From Pseudomonadota bacterium (GTDB lineage Bacteria; Pseudomonadota; Alphaproteobacteria; Azospirillales; Azospirillaceae), in assembly GCA_023411035.1 (NCBI GenBank), contig JAEYPE010000185.1:1-9988 (forward strand): a DNA stretch of 9,988 nt. The letters are read 5' to 3'. Under the pieces are notes generated by a model. It saw only the letters and a program-made list of their open reading frames with translations, was not told where the DNA came from and made no database searches. This document shows, in pieces, positions 1 to 7,187 of this stretch (its first letter is position 1; the number at the start of each line of letters is the position of its first letter). Position numbers and translations under genes: made by a program.

Positions 1-144
1 AGGGCCAGAATATCTTCTGTTTCCCGACCCGTCGGCGCCTCGTTGGCGGCCACCGCGTCGGGAGGCGCTTTATATGCGTGCTCTCTCAGGGTGGCAAGCG
101 CTTTTTTCCACCCCCGGCGATTTTTTCCGCAAGCCCCTCCGGAT

Positions 145-180
145 GCACATGACACCCTTTTCATTAGGCACCTGACACCC
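145..180. repeat. Pair of 13-bp direct repeats upstream of the Pls-like gene
   Basis: GCACATGACACCC at 145-157 recurs as GCACCTGACACCC at 168-180. The two copies match at 12 of 13 positions and start 23 bp apart, a little over two helical turns. The last eight bases, TGACACCC, are identical in both. The pair lies about 190-230 bp upstream of the first gene, in a stretch with no convincing gene, and looks like a tandem binding site for an unknown regulator. It could also belong to a gene beyond the left edge. The repeat is seen directly; the regulatory role is inferred. Confidence 0.4.
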
Positions 181-203
181 GCCACCGCATAGTCTGAACA
201 GTC

Positions 204-221
204 GCTGAAGAGTTCTTCAGC
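204..221. promoter_or_regulatory. 18-bp dyad, possible operator
   Basis: GCTGAAGA-GT-TCTTCAGC is a perfect inverted repeat with 8-bp half sites around a 2-bp centre. It lies about 150 bp before the GTG start at 372 and 24 bp after the direct repeat pair. Its short centre suits a dimeric DNA-binding protein better than an RNA terminator, and no T tract follows. No known operator consensus was recognised. The rest of 1-371 holds two runs of six T (102-107 and 121-126) but no clear promoter pair or gene. Confidence 0.4.
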
Positions 222-371
222 TTGGACGCGGTAGAGATCAATGGTTCGTTAACCAGAAAGAGGTAAGGCTGCAAAACGGCAGACAGTAGCCGCCAGCCGA
301 CCGCCGGGACTAGAACAACACAGGTCCGACCGCTGCGATTGCGCTGAACCATTTTATAAAGGCTGACAAGC

Positions 372-3300
372 GTGACATTGCTTCGCACGCCTACCTTGGT
401 CGATGCTCCGGGCTTCGATCACCGTTCATCCGAATCTCCGAACAGCGCCTTCGCCTTCCCGATGACTTCTCCTCTTGTCTCCGCCGTGCTGCGGGGCAAC
501 GCCCTGCCGGAGATGCTTCGTGACGAACTGCTTTCGGACATCTTCGCGGAAACCGCGAGACGCACGCCGGAGCGGACAGCCATCCTGTTCGACGGACGCC
601 TAGTGAGCTACGGCGAACTGGAAGCGCGGGCGAACCGTGTCGCCAACGCGCTGCGCGCGCGCGGTTGCGGACCGGGGAGTTTCGTCGGGCTGTGGATGAC
701 GCGGTCGCTCGACCTGCATGTGGCGCTGCTCGGCATATTGAAGGCTGGAGCCGCCTATCTGCCGTTCGACGCCGATGCGCCCGCCGGGCGCGTGTCGGTC
801 AGCCTCGCCGATTGTTCCGCCGCCGCCATCCTGGTGGACGCCGTCACCGGTTCCAAGGCGGCGGAGTTGGATGTGCCGGTGCTTCGGCTGGAGGAACTGA
901 CGTCCGACGACGAGCGCGCGCCCGATCTGCGCGCGGCTGGAGTCACCCGCGATCATCCGGCATATGCGATCTACACCTCGGGCTCCACCGGCAAGCCCAA
1001 GGGCATCGTCATCAGCCACGCCAACATCTGCCATTACCTGCGCGCCGCCAACAGCGTGTATGGGATCACCAGCGAGGATATGGCGTTCCAGGGCGCGTCT
1101 GTGGCCTTCGACCTCTCGCTGGAGGAAATCTTCGTTCCCTACCTGGTCGGCGCGACGCTCTGGGTGGCGAGCCGGCAGGTGCTGGACGAGGCGGACCGGC
1201 TGGCCGATGTGCTGAACGAGGCTGGCATCACGGTGCTGGACACAGTGCCGACGCTGCTGGCCATGCTGCCCAAGGACGTGCCGAGCCTGCGCGTCGTCAT
1301 CCTGGGCGGCGAGGCCTGCCCGCCCGCGGTGGCGGCGCGCTGGTGCCGTCCGGGGCGGACGATCTTCAACAGCTACGGCCCCACCGAGGCGACCGTCGTC
1401 GCCACCATTGCCGAGGTGCGTCCGGACGAGCCGGTCACCATCGGGCGCCCGATTCCGAACTACAGTTGCTATGTGGTGGACGAATCCCTGGCGCTCGTTG
1501 CCGCCGGCACCCAGGGGGAATTGCTGATCGGCGGGCCGGGCGTGGCGCAAGGTTATCTGGGTCGTCCGGACCTGACCGCCGAGAAGTTCATCCGCAATTC
1601 CTTTGCCATTCACGGCAACGATCCGGTGCTCTACCGGTCCGGCGACGCGGTGAGCATCGACGCGAACGGCAACCTGCTGTTCCACGGCCGCATCGACGAT
1701 CAGGTGAAGATCCGCGGCTTCCGGCTGGAGTTGGGTGAGATCGAGGCGAAGCTGACCGGCATGACCGGGGTGAGCCAGGCCACGGTCGTTCTGCGCAACG
1801 ACAACGGGCTGGACCGTCTGGTCGCTTTCCTGGTGCCGCAGCCCGGTGCCACGTTGGACAAAGCGGCGTTGCGCGACTCTCTGCGCGCCCAACTGCCGAG
1901 CTACATGGTGCCGTCTCATTTCGAGGTGACGGACCGGCTGCCCCGCCTGACCTCCGGCAAGGCGGACCGCAAGGCGCTTCAGACGGCCCCGTTGACCAAC
2001 GACAACGGCCCCGGCGAGCAGGACGAGCCGCAGACCCCCACGGAGACCGCCCTGCTGGCAGCCGCCAAGCGCGTGTTCCCCGGTCAGGCGGTGCCGCTGG
2101 ATGCGGATTTCTTCATGGATCTCGGCGGGCATTCGCTGCTGGCCGCGCGCTTCGTGTCGGCGGTGCGGGAAACCAAGCATCTGGACGGGCTGACGTTGCA
2201 GGACGTCTACGGCGCCCGCAGCCTGCGCGCCATGGCCGAGCGGCTGGACGCACGCGCACCGCATGGCGGCAACGGCGGAGGAACGGAGCGCAAGGACCGG
2301 TCCTTCACGCCGCCTCCCCTGCTTCGCCGCTTCCTGTGCGGGGTGGCTCAGGCGGCGGCCCTGCCCTTCATTCTGGCGCTGATGACGGCGCAGTGGCTGG
2401 GCGTGTTCGTCAGCTACATGCTGCTGTCGGGCGAGGACGCGAGTTTCCTCCAGGAGGTCGTCACGCTGCTGGGCGTCTACATGGTCATCAACGCCGCGAC
2501 GGTGGTGATCGCCGTCGCGGCCAAATGGCTGATCATCGGGCGGACGAAGCCCGGACGCTACCCGCTGTGGGGCGCTTACTATTACCGTTGGTGGCTGGCG
2601 CAGCGCTTCATCAGCCTCGTCCATCTGAAATGGTTCCAGGGCTCCCCGGTCATGCGGGTGCTTCTGCGCGCGCTGGGTGCCAAGGTGGCCGACGATGCGC
2701 TGATCGGCGAGTTCGAATCCGGAGCCGTCGACCTCGTGACCATCGGCGCGGGCGCCTCGATCGGCGGCAAGGTGAAACTGGCGAACGCCGAGGTCATCGG
2801 GAACGAACTGGTCATCGGCACGGTGGAGATCGGCGCCGACGCCTATGTCGGCACCTCCTGCGTCATCGGCATGGACGCGGTGGTGGGCGACGGAACGGAA
2901 CTGGCCGACCTGACCGCCCTGCCCTCCGGCGCCCGCACCGGCGCCTATGAGCGCTGGGACGGCTCGCCCGCCCGCCGCACCGGCAGCGTGGACCGGGCGG
3001 ACCTGCCCACCCCCGCCACCGCGGGACGGCTGCGCCGGGGACTGAACGCCGCCTTCTACACGGCGATGCTGCTGGCCTTGCCGCCGATCTCGCTGATGCC
3101 GATCTTCCCGGCCTTCTACCTGTTCGATCATCTGGACGGGACGCTGGGGACATTTTTCGGCGTCAACTATCTCTATTACCTGCCGCTGATCGCCTGGCCG
3201 ACCGCCATGGCGCTGGTCGCGGTGACGGTCTGCATGATCGCCGCCGTGCGCTGGATCGCCCTGCCGCGCGTGGCGGCCGGAACCTACTCGGTGCACGGCG

Positions 3301-4487
3301 GCTTCTATCTGCGCAAATGGATGGTCGCCCTGTCCACGGAGGTGATGCTGGACACGCTGAGTTCCCTCTACGCCACGGTCTATATGCGGGCGTGGTACCG
3401 GCTGATGGGCGCGAAGATCGGAAGGGACGCGGAGATCTCCACCAACCTCGCCGGGCGCTACGACCTCGTGGAGATCGGTGAGAAGTGCTTCATAGCCGAC
3501 GAGGTGGTGCTGGGCGACGAGGACATCCGCCGCGGCTGGATGTTCCTGAAGCCGGTGAAGACCGAGGCGCGCGTGTTCGTCGGCAACGATGCGGTGGTGC
3601 CGGCGGGGGCCAGCATCCCCACGGGCTCGCTGATCGGCATCAAGTCGAAGCCGCCCGCGAACGAGGCGATGTCCGCTGGAGAAACCTGGTTCGGCAGCCC
3701 GCCCATCAAGCTGCCGGTGCGCCAGCGCTTCGACGGGGTGGGCGCCAACTGGACCTACGAGCCGTCCAAGGCCCGCCGATTGGGCCGCGCGGTGTTCGAA
3801 GCCTTCAGCCTATCCATGCCGACAATGCTGTTCATCACCTTCGGCACGCTGGCGGTGGAGTTTTTCGCCCCGGCCATCCTGGAGAAGCGTTACGGCGCCT
3901 TCCTGGCGGAGTTCCTGGCCGTCAGCGTCGCCATCCCGGTGGCGATGGTGGCGGTGGTGATCCTGGTGAAATGGCTGCTGATGGGCCGCTACGAACCGAC
4001 CATGAAGCCGATGTGGTCCTGGTGGGCCATGAAGACGGAGGCGGTGGCGGTGCTCTATTGGGGACTGGCCGGCAAGGTGCTGCTGGACCATCTGCGCGGC
4101 ACGCCGATGCTGCCATGGGTTCTGCGCCTGTTCGGGACGAAATTCGGCAAGGGCGTCTTCATGGATACCACCGACATCACCGAGTTCGACTGCGTATCGG
4201 TCGGCGACCACAGCGCGGTCAACGCCCTGTCGGCCCTGCAGACGCATCTGTACGAGGACCGGGTGATGAAGGTGGGGCGCGTGAAGGTCGGCCGCGGTGT
4301 CACCATCGGCGCGGGGTCCACGGTGCTGTACGATACGAGCGTCGGCGATTACGCCCAACTCGGCCCGCTGACGCTGGTCATGAAGGGCGAGGAGATCCCG
4401 GCGCACACCGAATGGGCCGGCGCCCCGGCGGAGCCGGTGGCCGAGGCGCAGGCGGAGTTGAAAGCGCAACTCAAGACCGCCGCGTAA
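372..4487 (+). CDS. Pls/PosA-type membrane non-ribosomal peptide synthetase (A-PCP-six TM with three beta-helix domains)
   Basis: This 1371-residue protein has the architecture of epsilon-poly-lysine synthetase (Pls), a single-module NRPS that activates one amino acid and polymerises it at the membrane without a thioesterase. The adenylation domain spans about 50-535: YTSGSTGKPKG at 201-211, NSYGPTEA at 333-340, YRSGD at 421-425, IRGFRLELGE around 447-456 and the A10 lysine K530. The carrier domain follows, with FMDLGGHSLL at 581-590 and phosphopantetheine Ser588. After a Gly-rich linker come six hydrophobic segments (about 655-684, 695-722, 893-917, 935-964, 1144-1170, 1180-1204). These alternate with three soluble domains rich in hexapeptide-like repeats (about 725-890, 970-1135, 1210-1360). 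Length and six-helix layout match Pls, which is about 1300 residues in Streptomyces. The hand-read substrate code, DLEDIGSVVK, has acidic residues E251 and D290 and suggests a cationic amino acid. The GTG start has an AAAGG at 358-362; ATG 462 is an alternative. The gene appears monocistronic. Family is certain; product is inferred. Confidence 0.93.
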   Translation: MTLLRTPTLVDAPGFDHRSSESPNSAFAFPMTSPLVSAVLRGNALPEMLRDELLSDIFAETARRTPERTAILFDGRLVSYGELEARANRVANALRARGCGPGSFVGLWMTRSLDLHVALLGILKAGAAYLPFDADAPAGRVSVSLADCSAAAILVDAVTGSKAAELDVPVLRLEELTSDDERAPDLRAAGVTRDHPAYAIYTSGSTGKPKGIVISHANICHYLRAANSVYGITSEDMAFQGASVAFDLSLEEIFVPYLVGATLWVASRQVLDEADRLADVLNEAGITVLDTVPTLLAMLPKDVPSLRVVILGGEACPPAVAARWCRPGRTIFNSYGPTEATVVATIAEVRPDEPVTIGRPIPNYSCYVVDESLALVAAGTQGELLIGGPGVAQGYLGRPDLTAEKFIRNSFAIHGNDPVLYRSGDAVSIDANGNLLFHGRIDDQVKIRGFRLELGEIEAKLTGMTGVSQATVVLRNDNGLDRLVAFLVPQPGATLDKAALRDSLRAQLPSYMVPSHFEVTDRLPRLTSGKADRKALQTAPLTNDNGPGEQDEPQTPTETALLAAAKRVFPGQAVPLDADFFMDLGGHSLLAARFVSAVRETKHLDGLTLQDVYGARSLRAMAERLDARAPHGGNGGGTERKDRSFTPPPLLRRFLCGVAQAAALPFILALMTAQWLGVFVSYMLLSGEDASFLQEVVTLLGVYMVINAATVVIAVAAKWLIIGRTKPGRYPLWGAYYYRWWLAQRFISLVHLKWFQGSPVMRVLLRALGAKVADDALIGEFESGAVDLVTIGAGASIGGKVKLANAEVIGNELVIGTVEIGADAYVGTSCVIGMDAVVGDGTELADLTALPSGARTGAYERWDGSPARRTGSVDRADLPTPATAGRLRRGLNAAFYTAMLLALPPISLMPIFPAFYLFDHLDGTLGTFFGVNYLYYLPLIAWPTAMALVAVTVCMIAAVRWIALPRVAAGTYSVHGGFYLRKWMVALSTEVMLDTLSSLYATVYMRAWYRLMGAKIGRDAEISTNLAGRYDLVEIGEKCFIADEVVLGDEDIRRGWMFLKPVKTEARVFVGNDAVVPAGASIPTGSLIGIKSKPPANEAMSAGETWFGSPPIKLPVRQRFDGVGANWTYEPSKARRLGRAVFEAFSLSMPTMLFITFGTLAVEFFAPAILEKRYGAFLAEFLAVSVAIPVAMVAVVILVKWLLMGRYEPTMKPMWSWWAMKTEAVAVLYWGLAGKVLLDHLRGTPMLPWVLRLFGTKFGKGVFMDTTDITEFDCVSVGDHSAVNALSALQTHLYEDRVMKVGRVKVGRGVTIGAGSTVLYDTSVGDYAQLGPLTLVMKGEEIPAHTEWAGAPAEPVAEAQAELKAQLKTAA

Positions 4488-4609
4488 CCTTTTGCCGGAA
4501 TTGCGGTATAGCGGGCTGGCATCCGGCGCTTCGGCGTCTGGGCAGGGCCGTTTCCTTTCAGGACCGTGGCAAGGCCCCTTCCTTATCGCCGCAGGGCCGT
4601 GCGTTCCCG

Positions 4610-4637
4610 TTGTGCGCGGGGCGCAGCGGTGTATAAC
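4610..4637 (+). promoter_or_regulatory. Candidate sigma70-type promoter for the fumarase gene
   Basis: TTGTGC at 4610-4615 and TATAAC at 4632-4637 are separated by 16 bp and resemble -35 and -10 elements. The predicted transcript would start near 4644, leaving a leader of about 80 bases before the fumarase ATG. The pair lies in the 238-bp gap after the synthetase gene, where no gene is seen. It is a visual match only. Confidence 0.4.
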
Positions 4638-4707
4638 GGTGCCCGAGCGTGGCCCTGGCCCTTTTGCGCGCTCCCGCGCGCCGCATCGGGGCCTGTGACC
4701 CAAGAAC

Positions 4708-4717
4708 AGGAAGGAAG
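4708..4717 (+). promoter_or_regulatory. Strong ribosome binding site of the fumarase gene
   Basis: AGGAAGGAAG is a purine-rich Shine-Dalgarno stretch ending 8 bases before ATG 4726. It fixes the fumarase start and fits a well-expressed central-metabolism gene. Confidence 0.75.
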
Positions 4718-4725
4718 CCCCCCGA

Positions 4726-6360
4726 ATGCCCGACGATACCAGCCTTGCCCGCGGTGCCTCGACGCTGTTTCCGCTGACCAAGGACGACACGACCTACCGC
4801 AAGCTGACCTCGGATTACGTCTCGGTCGTCGAGTTCGACGGCGAGCAGGTCCTGAAGGTGGAGCCGGAGGGCCTGCGCCTGCTGGCCGAGGAAGCCTTCA
4901 AGGACATCAACCATCTGCTGCGTCCGGGCCATCTGCGCCAGATCCGCGCGATCCTCGACGATCCGGAGGCTTCGCCGAACGACAAGTTCGTGGCGCTGGA
5001 CCTGCTGAAGAACGCCAACATCGCCGCCGCCGGCACCCTGCCGATGTGCCAGGACACCGGCACCGCCATCATCATGGGCAAGAAGGGCCGCCGCGTCTTC
5101 ACCAAGGGCGGCGACGAGGCCGCGCTGTCGGAAGGCGCCCGCGACGCCTACCTGAAGCGCAACCTGCGCTACAGCCAGCTCGCCCCGATCTCCATGTATG
5201 AGGAGAAGAACACCCGCAACAACCTGCCGGGTCAGGTGGAGATCTATGCGGAGGGCGAGGACGCCTACAAGTTCCTGTTCATGGCGAAGGGCGGCGGGTC
5301 GGCCAACAAGACCTTCCTGCATCAGGCCACCCCGTCCGTCCTGGCGCCGGACCGGCTGCTGAAGTTCCTCGAGGATAAGATCCGCTATCTCGGCACCTCG
5401 GCCTGCCCGCCCTACCATCTCGCCATCGTCATCGGCGGCCTGTCGGCGGAGCAGAATCTGAAGACGGTGAAGCTGGCCTCGGCCCGCTACCTCGACAACC
5501 TGCCGACCGAGGGCGGCGAGGACGCGCATGCCTTCCGCGATCTCGCCATGGAAGCGGAAGTGCACAAGCTGACCCAGTCCATGGGCATCGGCGCCCAGTT
5601 CGGCGGCAAGTATTTCTGTCACGACGTGCGCGTCATCCGCCTGCCGCGCCACGGCGCCTCCATGCCGATCGGCATCGGCGTGTCCTGCTCCGCCGACCGT
5701 CAGGCGGTGGGCAAGATCACCAAGGACGGCATCTTCCTGGAGCAGCTCGAGACCGATCCGGCCAAGTATCTGCCGGAGATCACCGATGCCGATCTGGCCG
5801 GCGAGGTGGTCAAGATCGACCTGAACCAGCCGATGAGCGAGATCCTCGCCACGTTGAAGCAGTATCCGATCCGCACCCGCCTGTCGCTGACCGGTCCGCT
5901 GATCGTCGCCCGCGACCTCGCCCATTCCAAGCTGCGCGCCCGCCTCGACGCCGGCGAGGGGCTGCCGGACCATTTCAAGAACCACCCGATCTATTACGCC
6001 GGCCCGGCCAAGACGCCGGAAGGCTACGCCTCGGGCTCCTTCGGTCCGACGACCGCCGGGCGCATGGACAGCTTCGTGGACCAGTTCCAGGCGGCGGGCG
6101 GCTCCATGGTCATGCTGGCCAAGGGCAACCGCAGCCCGGAGGTGACCGCGGCCTGCCAGAAGCACGGCGGCTTCTATCTGGGCTCCATCGGCGGCGCCGC
6201 CGCCCGGCTGGCCCAGGACTGCATCAAGAAGGTGGAGTGCATCGAGTATCCGGAACTCGGCATGGAAGCCATCTGGCGCATCGAGGTCGAGGACTTCCCG
6301 GCCTTCATCATCGTGGACGACAAGGGCAACGACTTCTTCAAGGAATTGAAGCTGGCGTAA
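4726..6360 (+). CDS. fumA: Class I (iron-sulphur) fumarate hydratase
   Basis: This cytoplasmic TCA-cycle enzyme reversibly hydrates fumarate to L-malate. The 544-residue protein is the single-chain class I type, in which the alpha and beta parts that are separate subunits in some relatives (such as tartrate dehydratase TtdA/TtdB) are fused. Candidate [4Fe-4S] ligands are C108 (LPMCQDTGT), C227 (GTSACPPYH) and C321 (GVSCSADR). Their spacings of 119 and 94 residues equal those recalled for the cluster cysteines of E. coli FumA and the Leishmania enzyme. The C-terminal part carries GPTTAGRMDSF (440-450) and KGNRSPEV (466-473), typical of the beta domain. Length is normal for the family. It has its own ribosome binding site and probably its own promoter, so it is likely independent of the upstream synthetase. 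Class I fumarases are oxygen-labile, so a class II FumC elsewhere would not be surprising. The tartrate dehydratase alternative is unlikely because that enzyme normally has two subunits. Confidence 0.96.
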   Translation: MPDDTSLARGASTLFPLTKDDTTYRKLTSDYVSVVEFDGEQVLKVEPEGLRLLAEEAFKDINHLLRPGHLRQIRAILDDPEASPNDKFVALDLLKNANIAAAGTLPMCQDTGTAIIMGKKGRRVFTKGGDEAALSEGARDAYLKRNLRYSQLAPISMYEEKNTRNNLPGQVEIYAEGEDAYKFLFMAKGGGSANKTFLHQATPSVLAPDRLLKFLEDKIRYLGTSACPPYHLAIVIGGLSAEQNLKTVKLASARYLDNLPTEGGEDAHAFRDLAMEAEVHKLTQSMGIGAQFGGKYFCHDVRVIRLPRHGASMPIGIGVSCSADRQAVGKITKDGIFLEQLETDPAKYLPEITDADLAGEVVKIDLNQPMSEILATLKQYPIRTRLSLTGPLIVARDLAHSKLRARLDAGEGLPDHFKNHPIYYAGPAKTPEGYASGSFGPTTAGRMDSFVDQFQAAGGSMVMLAKGNRSPEVTAACQKHGGFYLGSIGGAAARLAQDCIKKVECIEYPELGMEAIWRIEVEDFPAFIIVDDKGNDFFKELKLA

Positions 6361-6373
6361 AGCCCGTCCGCTC

Positions 6374-6406
6374 TTTCCCTCTCCCGTCCAAGGCGGGAGA
6401 GGGAAA
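6374..6406. repeat. Perfect 13-bp stem-loop after the fumarase gene
   Basis: TTTCCCTCTCCCG (6374-6386) and CGGGAGAGGGAAA (6394-6406) are perfectly complementary around a 7-base loop. The stem begins 14 bases after the fumarase stop. No T tract follows on either strand, so it is not a standard intrinsic terminator. It may protect the 3' end of the fumarase mRNA, end transcription inefficiently, or be a copy of a dispersed palindromic repeat of the CCCTCTCCC type seen in many high-GC proteobacteria. Only one copy is present in this window. Confidence 0.65.
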
Positions 6407-6478
6407 CATGGCCCCGCAACGGCTGACTCGGCGGCCTTCGATCGCAAGACGATGATGACAATCGTCCGTTAAGGCATC

Positions 6479-7168
6479 ATGACACCCGAACAAATCCAGG
6501 CCCGCGTGCTGTACCGCGACGGGCTGATGCTCATCATCGACAAGCCCGCCGGCCTTCCCGTCCATGCCGGGCCGGGCGGCGGTCCCAATCTGGAGCGGCA
6601 TTTCGATGCCCTGCGCTTCGGTTTCCCGAAGCCGCCCGGGCTCGCCCACCGGCTCGACCGCGACACCTCCGGCTGCCTGATCCTGGGAAGGCACCCGAAG
6701 GCCCTGCGCAAGCTGGGAAAGCTGTTCCAGGACGGGAAGGTGGACAAGACCTATTGGGCGGTCGTCGCCGGCAGCCCGCCGGAGGAGCAGGGACGCATCG
6801 AACTGCCGCTGAAGAAGGTAACCAACCGGACCGGCGGCTGGCGGATCGTCGTGGCCGATGACGGCCAGAGCGCCGTGACCGATTATCGGGTGATGGGCCG
6901 CGGCGACGGCACGACCTGGCTGGAGTTGAAGCCCCACACCGGGCGCACGCACCAGATCCGGGTGCATTGCGCCACGGCGCTGGGTTGCCCGCTGCTGGGC
7001 GACCCGCAATATGGCGGGCCGGAGGGGCCGCCGTTGCATCTGCATTCGCGCGCCATTTCTCTGCCCCTCTACCCCTCCCGCGCGGCGGTCGGCGCGGTGG
7101 CGCCGGTTCCTCCTCACATGCGCGCAGCACTCGCTGCATGCGGATTCCAGGGGGACGATCCGGCCTGA
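6479..7168 (+). CDS. RluA-family RNA pseudouridine synthase
   Basis: The 229-residue protein isomerises specific uridines to pseudouridine in ribosomal or transfer RNA in the cytoplasm. Family motifs are clear: IIDKPAGLPVHAG (19-31), the catalytic HRLDRDTSG (57-65, catalytic Asp60), KTYWAVV (90-96) and LKPHTGRTHQIRVH (150-163), followed by LLGDPQYGG. There is no N-terminal S4 RNA-binding domain, and the length resembles the compact RluA/TruC-like members rather than RluC or RluD. The target nucleotide cannot be read from sequence. The ATG is preceded by AAGG at 6471-6474, a close and modest ribosome site. The gene lies 118 bp after fumarase, beyond a stem-loop, so co-transcription is uncertain. 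It converges with the DUF4383 gene, only 19 bp away. Confidence 0.93.
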   Translation: MTPEQIQARVLYRDGLMLIIDKPAGLPVHAGPGGGPNLERHFDALRFGFPKPPGLAHRLDRDTSGCLILGRHPKALRKLGKLFQDGKVDKTYWAVVAGSPPEEQGRIELPLKKVTNRTGGWRIVVADDGQSAVTDYRVMGRGDGTTWLELKPHTGRTHQIRVHCATALGCPLLGDPQYGGPEGPPLHLHSRAISLPLYPSRAAVGAVAPVPPHMRAALAACGFQGDDPA

Positions 7169-7175
7169 TGGCCGG
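7160..7175. terminator. Small GC hairpin between convergent genes
   Basis: CCGGCC-TGAT-GGCCGG forms a 6-bp stem with a 4-base loop that contains the stop codon of the pseudouridine synthase gene. It sits where two genes converge 19 bp apart. It lacks a T tract, so any role as a two-way terminator is weakly supported. Confidence 0.25.
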
Positions 7176-7187
7176 GGCGCCGGGCCT

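Noticed and set aside
91..130. Possible intrinsic terminator around the two T6 runs
   Set aside because: No stem of convincing length precedes either T run; the best pairing needs a bulge and is only about 3+3 bp.
337..360. TTGCGC and TATAAA as a promoter just before the synthetase
   Set aside because: The two elements are only 10 bp apart, and the -10 would place the start nearly at the GTG codon.
164..388. Open frame of 74 codons on the minus strand
   Set aside because: It has no recognisable motif, no fitting codon bias, runs into the start of the synthetase gene, and shows no ribosome site that I can support.
600..3296. Long minus-strand open frame (898 codons) opposite the synthetase gene
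   Set aside because: It is the compositional shadow of a high-GC gene: rich in Arg, Gly, His and Gln, without domains, while the plus frame has complete NRPS motifs.
4558..6447. Long minus-strand open frame opposite fumarase
   Set aside because: It is a GC-driven shadow. The plus strand encodes a full class I fumarase with all cluster cysteines.
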